Under the pieces are notes generated by a model that did no database searches, had not been told where the DNA came from, and saw only the letters and a list, made by a program, of their open reading frames with translations. From contig CM049308.1 in assembly GCA_026874595.1 (NCBI GenBank), positions 25,906,367-25,970,366 on the forward strand: 64,000 bases of DNA. The letters are read 5' to 3'. Position 1 is the first letter of the stretch. Every line of letters begins with the position of its first letter. The DNA is from Sipunculus nudus. Lineage: Eukaryota; Annelida; Sipuncula; Golfingiida; Sipunculidae. Position numbers and translations under genes: made by a program. Shown in pieces: positions 11,720-22,496 of the stretch.

Positions 11720-13229
11720 ATATGGTATAATAAACCCTAATACGGCATTAAAAATACAGTTATAAATTACGATGTCATTCAAAATAAAAACAGTAATATA
11801 TTTTCCATACGTTGAACAAATATAAAAATTCAATATATCCCAGTAGGTCATCGCTAGAAAAAACATACATGTATCAAATACAAAACGAAATGTCCTTCAA
11901 TATGTCAGAGTTCTACGATATTTAAAAAAAAAGTTAAAATATATCTTAGAAAAGGGATACAACAGTCCAGGTAATATATAACATACTAATACATGTGTGA
12001 TTATAAAATCTGATCGATTTGTATATTTAAGCAAATAATTTTTTTTAAAACTAAAATCAATTCTTTTTCAAGTTTTAACTCTTTCTTTCAAACTTTTTCA
12101 ATCTTGATATTTATATATTAAAATTCACTCCTGATGTTTCAACATCACATTTCAACTCCAAATAAATGGATATTTAATAATATTTTAAAGTATATTTGCA
12201 ACTGATTTCACTCTCATACGTTATAATATGTGCATGATAAGGGCATGTAAACAGAATGTGCTCCCTTCAACTTCGGATAACTGTATACGATTACAAGGAT
12301 CTCGATCAGAAATTACAATTTTGAATGTAAAATCTTTAATAAATAACCATATAGAATCTTTATCGACACGTAAGACATCTGGGGCTTCAAGTAAAAGTCT
12401 GTCTAGAGGTGACCTGGTGTCTTAAAGATGCTACGGGATATAGGCATTTTTATTGAACCTGTTGCTCATCTTTATGATTCATTCCTTAAAATTCCACATA
12501 AAATGATGACACCATGCAATAATGGAACCAAACCGGATTGATAAATCAAGTTAGATATTTACCGCTAAGATAAATATTTCAATTACAAATATTAATTATT
12601 CCCATTCTACTTCTGCTGTATAGAAATTTTTTTATCTTTATATAAAAATATATGCATCTGAATATTCCGTGTATACTCACTATTTTTATTTGATTCATAT
12701 TTTTATGCTCAGAAACAAAATTAACCGGACTATAATCGGAATTCTCGATACAATGAACTTTTTTTGGCTATGCAAAATGTTTTGTTTGATGTTTTATTGA
12801 TTTTTTAGTTTACGTATTTTACAAATATATATATATATAAAGTATATAAATGTTTGTGTCCTGTGGTTTTGCAAATTTTCAGAACATTAATTTGATGAAT
12901 ATTGTGCCTAACTGCATAAAAAATATCGATTATATATTGAATCGTTCTGCAAAAACAGAAACTATTGTTTTTTATATGATGGTAAAATGTTACAATCGGG
13001 ATCATATCTATTTACACATGCATTGTGTATTTTTTTCTGTCAAGGTATTGTTAATGCTTGTGGTTATTTTTAATTTTGCAGGATACGTCTGATGAAATCA
13101 GTAGCAAACAAATTTTTGTAAAGCATCATGTATATTATGCTATTTTGGCAAAATTTCAAAACATGAATTGAAACAGGTTCCATTTACAGCAGGTATATAT
13201 ATAGGGGAAAATATCACATTGCAATGTGA

Positions 13230-13279
<50 letters not shown>

Positions 13280-13844
13280 CATACATACATATATATATAA
13301 ATGTGTGCAACCTGACCATGAAATGTAAAATATAATTTGGCATAAAAAGTATTACATAATAGATAAGAGTTTAAGAGATTCATAATCATGATTAAATTTT
13401 TTGGTCAATGGAAGAGGAAAAGGTTTTTCAATTGATACATGATAAATAAAATATTTTGTTCGAAACACCCTTGTTAAAACATTTACTGGACGTTTTGTGG
13501 TTCTGTCAAATTATCTGTTTAACTCTCTATGATATTATCAGGGTAATTTTTAAAATATTAACAAATCTTTATTTTTTTTTTCATGTTTCCACAAACAAAA
13601 AATACGGTAATAGCGAAAATATTGATGAGTAATTATATAATCTTGTTTTACAACATGAAATAAAATATCAATATAATATATTATAAAAACAGCATAATTA
13701 ATGTTACAAAACAGAGTTTATGATAAATATGTGATATTGAAGAAACCGAAAATGCTTGACACGTTTGCTGACGACATGATGACCAGTGCATTAGCCATTA
13801 CTGGCTAGTTTTACACATGTTATTTGGACCATAACCGGGCATTA
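11720..13844. other. AT-rich stretch without a recognised gene
   Basis: Only short ORFs in AT-rich sequence are present. It holds an 18-bp perfect palindrome, ATCACATTGCAATGTGAT, at 13213-13230, directly next to an (AT)n/(ATAC)n microsatellite. Confidence 0.5.
13231..13300. repeat. (AT)n with (ATAC)n microsatellite
   Basis: An AT run to about 13275, then ATAC repeats and more AT. ORFs reading YIYIYI across it are artefacts. Confidence 0.9.
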
Positions 13845-14050
13845 CCGAGCAAGAAATAGTCTATAACTTCAGATGGATAACTTTGATTTTTTACATAATG
13901 ATAGAAAAGACCTTATTCTATCAATAAAAATAAAATGGTACTTTCTATTGATGTAGTATCATTTTAATTATGCTTCGAACATTGCTTTATTTAAAAAATC
14001 CTTGCTTCCGACTTCGGACTTCCGAGTTTTACACATAGCCGTTTGGAAAT
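13845..14050 (-). repeat. Right arm of the imperfect inverted repeat
   Basis: This is the reverse-complement partner of 10470-10775. It ends just upstream of ACCGGAAGTTATG (about 14056-14068), an ETS-like site, and of the candidate gene start at 14223. Confidence 0.5.
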
Positions 14051-14222
14051 CCCCTACCGGAAGTTATGATTCTCCCGCTGACAGACGTGGAGACGAGTTT
14101 TTCGAGTAAAACCAGCCTCGGTATTAAAAACTGCTGCACGAATACACGTAAGTAAACCGTGGATGTAATAATTATTATTTTCCCCAACATAATAACGTTA
14201 CTTTTTGTCTTAACTCAGGAAA

Positions 14223-14381
14223 ATGGCAGTTCGAGAAGTAGATGAAAATGAAAAAGTAGTGTCAGAAATGGCGTGCACATCTGCACATACTAGAATTGAT
14301 TCGAACCCAATAGCTTGTACTGTCACCCCATCGTCTCCAGTTCATCTAAAATCGACGTTTGGGGTGACAAGCTGTCGCTAG
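14223..14381 (+). CDS. Candidate first coding exon of a decayed gene
   Basis: An ATG in good context (AAAATGG) follows an AG acceptor (CTTAACTCAG) after a likely 5' non-coding exon with a consensus donor (CACGTAAGT, near 14147). The frame reads MAVREVDENEKVVSEM and continues to a TAG at 14379-14381, 53 codons in total. Another frame (14315-14653) stays open for 112 codons, so a frameshift or splice is possible. CCGGAAGT upstream fits a TATA-less promoter. I do not recognise the protein. The HLGIC exon at 16420 lies downstream on the same strand, so both may belong to one DUF6589-type gene; that link is inference. Confidence 0.3.
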   Translation: MAVREVDENEKVVSEMACTSAHTRIDSNPIACTVTPSSPVHLKSTFGVTSCR

Positions 14382-14746
14382 TGTGCACCCTTCACGACCC
14401 GTTTCCTTCCACTAATAGTTCCATGAAAGAACACCGAATTCAGACTATAATATTCGCAATAGTAATCTGCCACATTGCCCCTGCTCCAGAAATTAATGTG
14501 AGACTGACCTGTCCCACCATGCGGTACAGAATGATGGTGTTGGTACAGCGAATGTTTCCCCAGTACATGCCTTACTTCAGGGAGCACTGTGTACATTGTG
14601 TTGCCAGCAATGTGGTGCCGTCTAGGTCTTTGCGCAGTAAAGCTGAAGAGTGATGTACACAACATACTCAACATACATGTACACTTGTCATTATCATTTA
14701 CAGATTATACTGTAATTATTAAATTAAAACAAATTAAATTACGACA

Positions 14747-15221
14747 ATGGTTCATGCCCATGAGCCACGTCTTACTCTTAATGCTCTTGGTTTCTGTGTA
14801 TGTTGGTCATGTTTGTTTTGCAAACAACCTACTGTTCTGAACACAATTACCGGATATGTACTAAAAAGATACAAAGCTAGTCCTGCTGTTTATGGTGCAA
14901 TGTACCGTAGTAGGCCCAAACGGAGGTCAGATACCCTGGTCAATCATTACAAATGTAAGAGTTGTGCCCTGCAAAAAAAATTAAGAAATAAAACTAGTCA
15001 GAAGCACAGAAAGACGCACATCTTATTATTAATGTAGCCCGAGTGAGAAATTGTGCAAATGTGCAAGATGGCATAGTCGACTCACAAAGAAATGAAAACT
15101 ATTGGAAACGTGAGGAAATGACGAAGCTTGCTCAATTTTATAATGGGCATCAAACGAGGCATTTATCAATGTTAGCTGATCACTCGACACATTCCTCCGA
15201 AAGTCTCACATTTGTTATTTA
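14747..15221 (+). pseudogene. Unrecognised coding-like fragment with a frameshift
   Basis: One frame (14747-15037) reads through FCVCWSCLFCKQPTV and YKCKSCALQKKLRN, with several Cys pairs. A second frame from about 15025 to 15221 reads VQDGIVDSQRNENYWKREEM and ends in a TAA. The second frame is closed upstream by a TAG at 14995-14997, so a frameshift between 14998 and 15031 would be needed to join them. Composition looks like protein-coding sequence. No family assigned. Confidence 0.25.
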
Positions 15222-15514
15222 AATTCAATTCCAATCATTCCTGTAAATGTCTTATTCTCAGTTTTTTTTTTTTTTTTTTTTTTTTATTAGTGGTTAAATA
15301 CTAGTGTTACAGAGTAATATTCAACTTTTGCATAGTTTAAAGAAAGTTTAAATATACATGACGTTGCCAAAGAAGTTTAATATATACTTAGTTGTTTAAT
15401 ATATACTTAGCAATCCATTTTGCAGACTATACGATGTATTTGGACCTCTTATTTAAGGAACTTTCTTATTCTAACAGCTCTAGTAGAATAAATACCATAT
15501 ATTAAAAACCATAT

Positions 15515-15640
15515 ATCGTTTTAAGTTGTGTATCATGGTTAATTGTGTCAAACGCTATTATAAATCATGTAGTACACCTAAGGCTCATCTTCCCATCCTC
15601 TACTTTGTCTCAGCCTTTCCTAAGGTTGATTCGTCTGCTT
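15515..15640 (+). repeat. Dispersed repeat R6, copy 1
   Basis: It shares TCAAACGCTAT and ACCTAAGG...TCATCTTCC in the same order with 19275-19400, over about 125 bp with indels. A 53-codon ORF (15535-15696) overlaps it, but the second copy has no matching frame. Confidence 0.5.
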
Positions 15641-15764
15641 GCAGATTGGCTGTGGTGGAGCAAATAAATAAAAACATTCTTAAAATGGATACTTAATGTT
15701 TCTTTCAGATATGTTTCCTGTGAGCTTAGTCATTTGGCAATAGAAATGAACATGATAGCGGACC

Positions 15765-15890
15765 ATGAAGCACGTCCAGGTAAACAAGACCAGTTGTGAC
15801 ACTGAAACTTACAAGCTGGGTCCTTACATGTTTGCACATTTCAATGCCCTGGGTGTAAAGACAACTGAGATCGTTCCATGAGCCACGTTA
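15765..15890 (+). repeat. Dispersed repeat R7, copy 1
   Basis: It matches 22140-22350 around GTGACACTGAAACTTACAAG, TTTGCACATTTCAATGCCCT and GTTCCATGA. The second locus carries three tandem copies of the ~50-bp first part. Confidence 0.6.
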
Positions 15891-16419
15891 AACTAATAAA
15901 CCACATGCAGCCATACAATCCTGAAATCTAACTAGAAGATGTGCCCCAATGACCTGTTTTTATTGACTGTCAAGTGCAATTTAGTATGACCGAACTGTCC
16001 TACATTTTGTTATTTTACCATTAATGCTTGAGTTCACGCAGGACCTATGCGTGAAAATCGCTCCTGTGGTGATTTTTACGCATATACGATGACGGACACA
16101 TGGAAAACCCCCTGTTACAAAAGCATATTAGCGATTTTCCACGCATATACTCACAAACACATAAACGCACACATGGAAACGCTGCTTAAGAGTGGTAATG
16201 ATGTTTATGACGGATGGTACCTTTCAAGTATGATAGAACGAGCTCCTCACACAATGTTGTATTACTAACACCTAAAAAGTCATATTTTGCTGAATATCAA
16301 TATTTCTATATCCACCTGCTAGTTATCACCAAGGTAAGAACCCATCAAATGTATCAAGGTATGTGAAAGTAAAAACAAACGAAAGAACAAAGACTTGTTT
16401 GCTTTTCACCTGCAAAAAG

Positions 16420-16545
16420 ACTTTACACCACCTGGGAATCTGCCTTGAAATTAGGGGCACCAAAAGATCCACAGTTAACCGCATTGTGAAGGCTTCTGAT
16501 GATCAGGTTAAAGAGTGGAAAAACCAATTAGAGGCAAGTAATTGA
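16420..16545 (+). pseudogene. DUF6589-type exon fragment (HLGIC motif)
   Basis: The frame reads TLHHLGICLEIRGTKRSTV and then DDQVKEWKNQLE before a stop at 16543-16545. It parallels the exon at 38531 on the other strand (CFNHLGICHGSWSTRRRL): the same HLGIC core, then a T/R-rich helix and an acidic stretch. An AG at 16418-16419 is a possible acceptor. As known to me, NHLGIC followed by a WK-containing helix is typical of DUF6589-type proteins in molluscs and cnidarians. The neighbouring exons were not found intact, so this is a fragment or part of a decayed gene. Confidence 0.4.
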
Positions 16546-16559
16546 TGTTGAAAATATTT

Positions 16560-17215
16560 GTGTTAAGAAAGAAATGCAGACCTATAGGATGAATTTTTAT
16601 GACTTGGTATGAAAAAAAAATCTCTTTTAATGGTCTCTTACAAGAGGGTTTGATAAAACTTGTGAGTGTGGACTGTGTTGCTAGATTTAGGTTTTCTGAG
16701 AAATGAAGTTGTGCCGAAGCTCTATAGGTTTATAATTTACCAGATTTAAAAAACTTTGATTTGACAACAATCATTATTTGAAATATACGTATAAACATAT
16801 ATTTATAGTTAGATTGATGAGATATTAAAATGTACTTAAGTACATACACTAACTAAACTGTATCTTATTGCCATTTAATGTTATTTCTCATATTCTTGGG
16901 GGGGGGAGGGTAATGGCATAACTGATTAAATTTATCTGTATATTAGAAACTGTTTTTATTGTACGAGGTTACAGAGGGAAATCTGATATTAATATAAAAT
17001 TATCACAGGTACATACATTCACAACAAGTGATGGTGTTATAACATGTTTGGTGCTTGGCAATGAGTGAATTATTTAGCGTTTATTGATAAAGGTTTGGTT
17101 CTGGAAGTATTGCAAAGTTTAAATATGTTTGATAATGAAACAATATAAATAAGTATGAATCTAGTGTTCACGATATTTGTTAAATATAGAGCATAGGGGA
17201 GTATTATTATTAGTC
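16560..17215. other. No gene recognised
   Basis: AT-rich sequence with a short G-run (16899-16913); nothing else seen. Confidence 0.4.
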
Positions 17216-17218
17216 GAA

Positions 17219-17242
17219 GTATATATATATATATATATATAT
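17219..17242. repeat. (AT)n microsatellite
   Basis: About 24 bp of AT followed by GAGAGAG. Confidence 0.9.
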
Positions 17243-17819
17243 AAAGAGAGAGATTTGAATGTCACCATACCTCCAAGTAAGAAGTTAAGTGAGGCAGGCA
17301 CAACATCGATAGAGAAAGTCTCGACAGAATGTTCCTGTGAATCCAACCAGTACTATAATTGCAGCGGAATATTGGGTGAAGAAAACATCGGGTTACAATG
17401 TATTTGTACAGTTTTGATGAGTGGTATAACCTTACACAGGAAATAGCCATGTTAATAGAATTCTGCATATACTGACACAGATATGAATAGTAATTATAGG
17501 TTGTATTCTGAAAACACTGGCGAAATGAATATTTAATGGTGCCACCACGCCGAGAATGTACTTTCAACAGGTGATGTACAACCTTCAGTGTGCGCTAGTG
17601 TTCCAGCACTGTTCGCATTGAAGGAGTCATCTGATGTATTGCTATCCAAAGCCTTTGTGGTGTTTCTGGAATGGCCAGTTTGTGCTGAAATAGGTATCTA
17701 TTATCCCTTGTCGTTTCATTCCTGTTATTAAAAGCGTTGCATTTGATGTTAATCAACTGGTAAACATTGTTTTGTGGGCTTCGAATGATGGTACAATTTT
17801 GTTGCTCTTTATATTGTAG

Positions 17820-17947
17820 GGCTGCCCGTGTTGTACCGACAAAGGACGTCCTAGCCAGCAGCAGAAGCTCTTCACAACCCCAGTCCAATCTCCATTTGGG
17901 ATATGAAAGCGGGACAGGAGGTGACCATTCAGCGCAGAAAAGAAATG
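17820..17947 (+). CDS. Candidate internal exon, protein unknown
   Basis: A 128-bp segment has a good acceptor (TTTATATTGTAG) and a good donor (AAATG|GTAAGG). One frame is open throughout and reads AARVVPTKDVLASSRSSSQP and later GTGGDHSAQKRN, a Ser-rich low-complexity stretch. No flanking exons could be linked by phase. It may belong to a plus-strand gene with the fragments at 14-16.5 kb. Confidence 0.25.
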
Positions 17948-17999
17948 GTAAGGAAGTCTTTTATTAAGTATCTGCTAAAAGAATCCCCATAAAATCGTT

Positions 18000-18975
18000 A
18001 AGGAAGTCGGTTTAACTAAAGCCTGTTTTTATGTGTCCTTGAAGATAAATATATAACCAAGGGATCATCTATTTTGTGGAACGTCCCGTTTATTCGGTGT
18101 CGGACCTCTTGATACAAGTTTTTTTAACCTAACGGCTGCAATATAATGGATGAACAAAAATCGGAAGAACATGCTTTTTTAGTGTCAAACGCTTTCGATA
18201 AGTCAATGGGACAATGAGCCCGTTGTGTACTTCTGATCACTTTTGCACCACCTTTGCCTAAGAGTTCCTTAAATTCAAAATACCTCCTCGTTTTAGGGAC
18301 ACTAACTGTTTCTTTCAAATAAACAAGGTTTCCACAATATCATGTAAAATGTCTCAAGATTTCCATGTGGGTTATGTGTACAGTAGTAGATAAAGCGGTT
18401 ATGTTACAGAGCATCTCTCGTAAAATGGCTGATAGATCTCGCCTGACAGAATAACCCTTTAATTTCGCTTACACCTGTTAGGAGATTGTGGTAGTTCTTG
18501 CTGATAGGCAAGGAAAAATTTTACAAATATTTGTCATTTTTAAGGTTTTTAAGACCTGAGTCAATTTTTACAGTGCTTTTGCAGGTGTTTCTCAGTCTGA
18601 TAAGGTTGATTAGAATCATTTGCATTGCCCAGTTGCATTACAAGGTTAACTGTCAGTCAATTTAAAATGTATCCTACAGTCTGCAAAATCAGATCCATAA
18701 TTTCTGTAACATGTACACAGATCAAATTGTTAGTTTTGTCTTACCGGAATGACATTTTACAAAGCCAAAATAAAAAATCTGTGAGGATGAAATCTTTTTG
18801 AGCACATATATCATCTAATATTGTTTATCCTTTTTTTTACAATCGGTAGTTATGAGGGCAAACTGATTTCATGGAACACTGCAGTGCAAATGATAAAAAG
18901 TACTCGATCTTTTTGGAAAATGGAATTTCCAGCGTAGATGACACAATTGCGTTTGAACAACGAATTGAGCACACA
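18000..18975. other. No gene recognised
   Basis: Only short ORFs; nothing supported. Confidence 0.4.
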
Positions 18976-18978
18976 CGT

Positions 18979-18979
<1 letters not shown>

Positions 18980-19013
<34 letters not shown>

Positions 19014-19025
19014 AATATATATATA
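18980..19025. repeat. (AT)n microsatellite
   Basis: About 46 bp of AT with one phase break. Confidence 0.9.
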
Positions 19026-19274
19026 GTGTAGTCAATTCAATACTTCACAGGGACGTTGTATTAAACTCAACGAAAGCCTGAAAACATATATATAATGAAT
19101 AAAAATTTTACATGAGATACCGGCAGGTTCTGATACTTTTGAGCAGGTTCTCAGTTACCATGTATTTTGTGGTCAGGTGTGAAATTCGACATTGTCCCCT
19201 TAAAAAACGTATGATTGTTCATCTAAGGGCTCCAGAACAATTATTTAATTTCATTGAAGTGAAGTTTTGATAGC

Positions 19275-19400
19275 AGTAACTTTAAGTAGTGTATCTTGGT
19301 CTGTAGTATCAAACGCTATCGATTATCAAGGTATATACCTAAGGGGTCATCTTCCTTTCCTTTAGGTCTTTCTGCCTATATATTGACTAAAGTCAACCAA
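19275..19400 (+). repeat. Dispersed repeat R6, copy 2
   Basis: The partner of 15515-15640, sharing TCAAACGCTATC and ACCTAAGGGGTCATCTTCCT in the same order. Confidence 0.5.
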
Positions 19401-19583
19401 AAAAAACTATTTTGTTCAAGAAATTGATTGTATTGTTTTTCTTTCAAATATTGGCTAGTGTGCTTGGCTGTAGGGAGAACTACTATTCGTTATTTTAACG
19501 AGTTTGGATGTCAGTGTAATGGACCTTTTTAAGTCATGTATAAACTGTTTTGTTTAGTTCCGATATTTCACTGGCATACAGGT

Positions 19584-19586
<3 letters not shown>

Positions 19587-19650
<64 letters not shown>
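19587..19650. repeat. (AT)n microsatellite
   Basis: About 64 bp of uninterrupted TA. Confidence 0.95.
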
Positions 19651-19651
<1 letters not shown>

Positions 19652-19724
19652 TTTTTTAAAGGGGGGTGCATTTACGTAGTGCAGTCATATATCAGCTAAA
19701 TATGAAACCAATTAAGCAATGTTC

Positions 19725-20190
19725 AGTTTACTACGCTCCCGAGGCAGCGGATATCTGTAGCTACTATAGAGGCTACTGATTTTCCCGCTGCCTGCTTTGA
19801 CTGTTTATGTTGCACTTAAACACCAGATGGTGGGTCTGTCTGCTGAAAAAAAACTGCTGATGTGACTAGCAGAAAACCAAATGCCAGTCAAAAAAACACT
19901 CGACAGGCATACGGCTCCCCCCAGAAACCACGTGAGGGCAATTCTCTCTGAGCCTGTTGCCGGGGCGATAAGCTGTCACTCAAAACGAAATGAACAACAT
20001 CGTCTCTGTGTTTTCCTCGCTTGGCTGGTAAACCGTTTTGTCTACCAGCACAGGGTCTCATTTGATAGGACCAAAATACCGTGCTCCCCTCTGCTGTAGC
20101 GATTCAGAATACGAGGTCAAAACTAACAGCGCTTACGATATAGGTGGTCGGCCTATAGATAAAGCGCTGTGTAAAAAGCGTATCCATTTA
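19725..20190 (+). repeat. Dispersed repeat R5, copy 1
   Basis: It matches 62440-63090 in the same order: ACTACGCTCCCG, ACACCAGATGG, ACACTCGACAGGCAT, GGGGCGATAAGCTGTCACTC, CAGCGCTTACGATATAGG and AAAGCGCTGTGTAA. The 62-kb copy holds about 200 bp more in the middle. It is an old interspersed element of unknown class. The 72-codon ORF here is not kept in the other copy. Confidence 0.7.
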
Positions 20191-20254
20191 CATGGTGCGA
20201 TTTTTCCTTACATCTGAAGAATGCCATAACATGCCACAGGCGACAGTCGCATTA

Positions 20255-22120
20255 AGGCGGTTTCACGGGGATTTCACACCGGACGCGCGCGAACGAATAT
20301 GACGCAAACGAATGTTTCTGTGCCTCCGACCAATATTCGGTCGCATCCGAAAGTATCATTTACACCAAACCGGAACGAAATGTCTGGCTTCCGACCAAAT
20401 TCGTATTGGTCAGCCATGTGAGCAACATGTTGGATGCACAAAAATTCAGGTTTACAAGTGCTACAGAATAAAAGGGGAACAGGCGTATATATAATGAAAA
20501 ACACTTGTTTATATTTACTCTTTCTGAGAATGACGCTTAGTTTTTGTGCATTTCTTGCATGTTAGAAAAAGTCCCCATATTTTCTGATCCTGCGGCGATT
20601 GCACACATCTAGTCTGAGACATAATGATTTATCTATACATATTGGTTTGGGAAAAAATTGATTTAGTTTTAAGGCTTATTTAAATGGGAACATCCTTGGA
20701 GCCAATAAAAAAGAAAGAAACATTTATTATAATCAAAGAAATCTGCTTGAAATAAAATAGTCCAATTTATATTTTTTTAACATATTTTCTCGGAGATTGG
20801 GCAAGGAAATGATCTTCCTCTCATAGCTGTTGCAATGTTATACAGTGGTTTTCCCCGAATGTAAATGAAACAGAAACTTTGGTTCAGATTATGAGTTGAC
20901 TATAAAATATTATATCTAAACCTAGTTTATAATTAACTTATATTGGAAACATAAAAGTTTATTTTTAAAAACCTTTTACCGAAGCTTTGTGATTATTTGA
21001 AATATATTTATTCGATATATTTGAAATTTCCCTAAAGAAGTTAATGAATTAAACCGTGTAATACATAATGTCGTTACGGAACCAAATAACAACATATCAC
21101 GTAATCGAGACCAGCATAAATGCGCAACACTAGGCAGCCTGAATGTCTAGGGTAATGAATAAAGAGGTCAGTGGTTTTTCGTTAACAAATATTTATAATT
21201 TATTCTGAGAACAATCCTAACATTTCAATACACTAAATCAATGCAATTACACAGTAAAACAATAATAAAAATGTTCATCACCAGAGTGTACGGATCTTAG
21301 GCTTTGATTTCTGGATACCACCACTGTCCCAGCTCAACAAGAGTTATTTCTTAACACAAATAATCCACGTAAACAGTTCAAATAAATCTTCCCAGAGAAA
21401 AGTCCGATTTAACCTCGAAAACAATCTGCTGTAATCCAAAAGTGAAGTTCCGGTAATAATCCCAAAGGCAAACTGAAGACAATCCGTATTAAGTCTTTAA
21501 AAGTCCGTAGAATATCTCTTTAAGTTCTGCAATTATCGGAAAGGTCCGAAAAACCGAAGAGAGAGTCACACTCTTCCGTGTCCACTGGCATTTTTCTCTC
21601 AGCCGGCTCAAAACACAGCCCCTATTTAATAGCTTTTTCACCCGAAGCCCAGAAACTTCCATTATTCACGAACATTCGGAAGAACACAACAATATACATG
21701 CGCCCATAGCGCATGAACAGACCCGAAAATTCTAAACTAAATCGAGCGCTGTGTCTCTACAAGCAAGGATTCAACCAGTACGGTTCCCATAGCAACGCCC
21801 TGGGCCTGAGCCTAACACGAATCAGATAGCAAAGCGTATAACAAACAGATATATGTAACAATATATATAATGTTCATTTAATATATATACATGTATATAA
21901 TTATATATATATACATATTTATATATATACATATACATATATGTCATTTTGCACATGTGGCTGTCGACCACGAATTTCGAATACGAAATTTAATTAACCG
22001 GAAGCTTAAAATATCTATTTACTGTGAATGAAATTTCGGATAGCACGGGATTTTAGTCGGAACGACAGAAATATTCGTTCGTGTCATATTTGTTATAGCG
22101 CATCCGGTGTGAAACCGCCT
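20255..22120. mobile_element. Non-autonomous PIF/Harbinger-type DNA transposon
   Basis: The left end AGGCGGTTTCAC (20255) is the reverse complement of the right end GTGAAACCGCCT (to 22120). Similarity continues inward (ACCGGACGCGC versus GCGCATCCGGT), with a small duplication of TTTCAC on the left. The trinucleotide TTA flanks both sides (20252-20254 and 22121-22123). A TTA target duplication and a GGCGGTTTCAC-like terminus are features known for PIF/Harbinger elements. The 1866-bp interior has no transposase frame, only an AT-rich tract around 21840-21950, so it would have to be moved in trans. Confidence 0.7.
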
Positions 22121-22139
22121 TTACCTCGGTTTGCACTCT

Positions 22140-22350
22140 TTAAATAAATCAGGTACAAAGTCACCACCTGTGAAACTGAAACTTACAAGCCACGTTCATT
22201 TAAACAAGAAATGCGGTGACACTAAAAACTTACAAGCCACGTTCATGTAAACAAGAACAGCGGTAACACTAAAACTTACAAGCTGCCTACTGACACGTTT
22301 GTACATTTCAGTGCCCTGGGAGCAAAGTACAGCACGAAGACAGTTCCATG
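22140..22350 (+). repeat. Dispersed repeat R7, copy 2, with a local ~50-bp triplication
   Basis: GAAACTTACAAG or a close variant recurs three times between 22175 and 22285 at about 50-bp spacing, followed by the block shared with 15765-15890 (TTTGTACATTTCAGTGCCCT, then GTTCCATGA). Confidence 0.6.
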
Positions 22351-22496
22351 ATTGGTCGGTTTCGCAAGATTATTTAAATGAGTGACCATACAAAAAAACC
22401 CATACTGGCTGGACAGTTTCGGAGATTTTGAGTTTTTAGTTGTTTTTTTTTTTCAAGCTTTTTCCCTTTCGGTCATGGCAGATAGCCAAAACTAGA

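Noticed and set aside
13156-13389. ORF with long YIYIYI stretches
   Set aside because: It is a translation of an (AT)n microsatellite. The same applies at 17161, 18850, 36660 and 46171.
14378-14674. 98-codon minus-strand ORF
   Set aside because: Antisense to a more coding-like plus-strand region; no motif.
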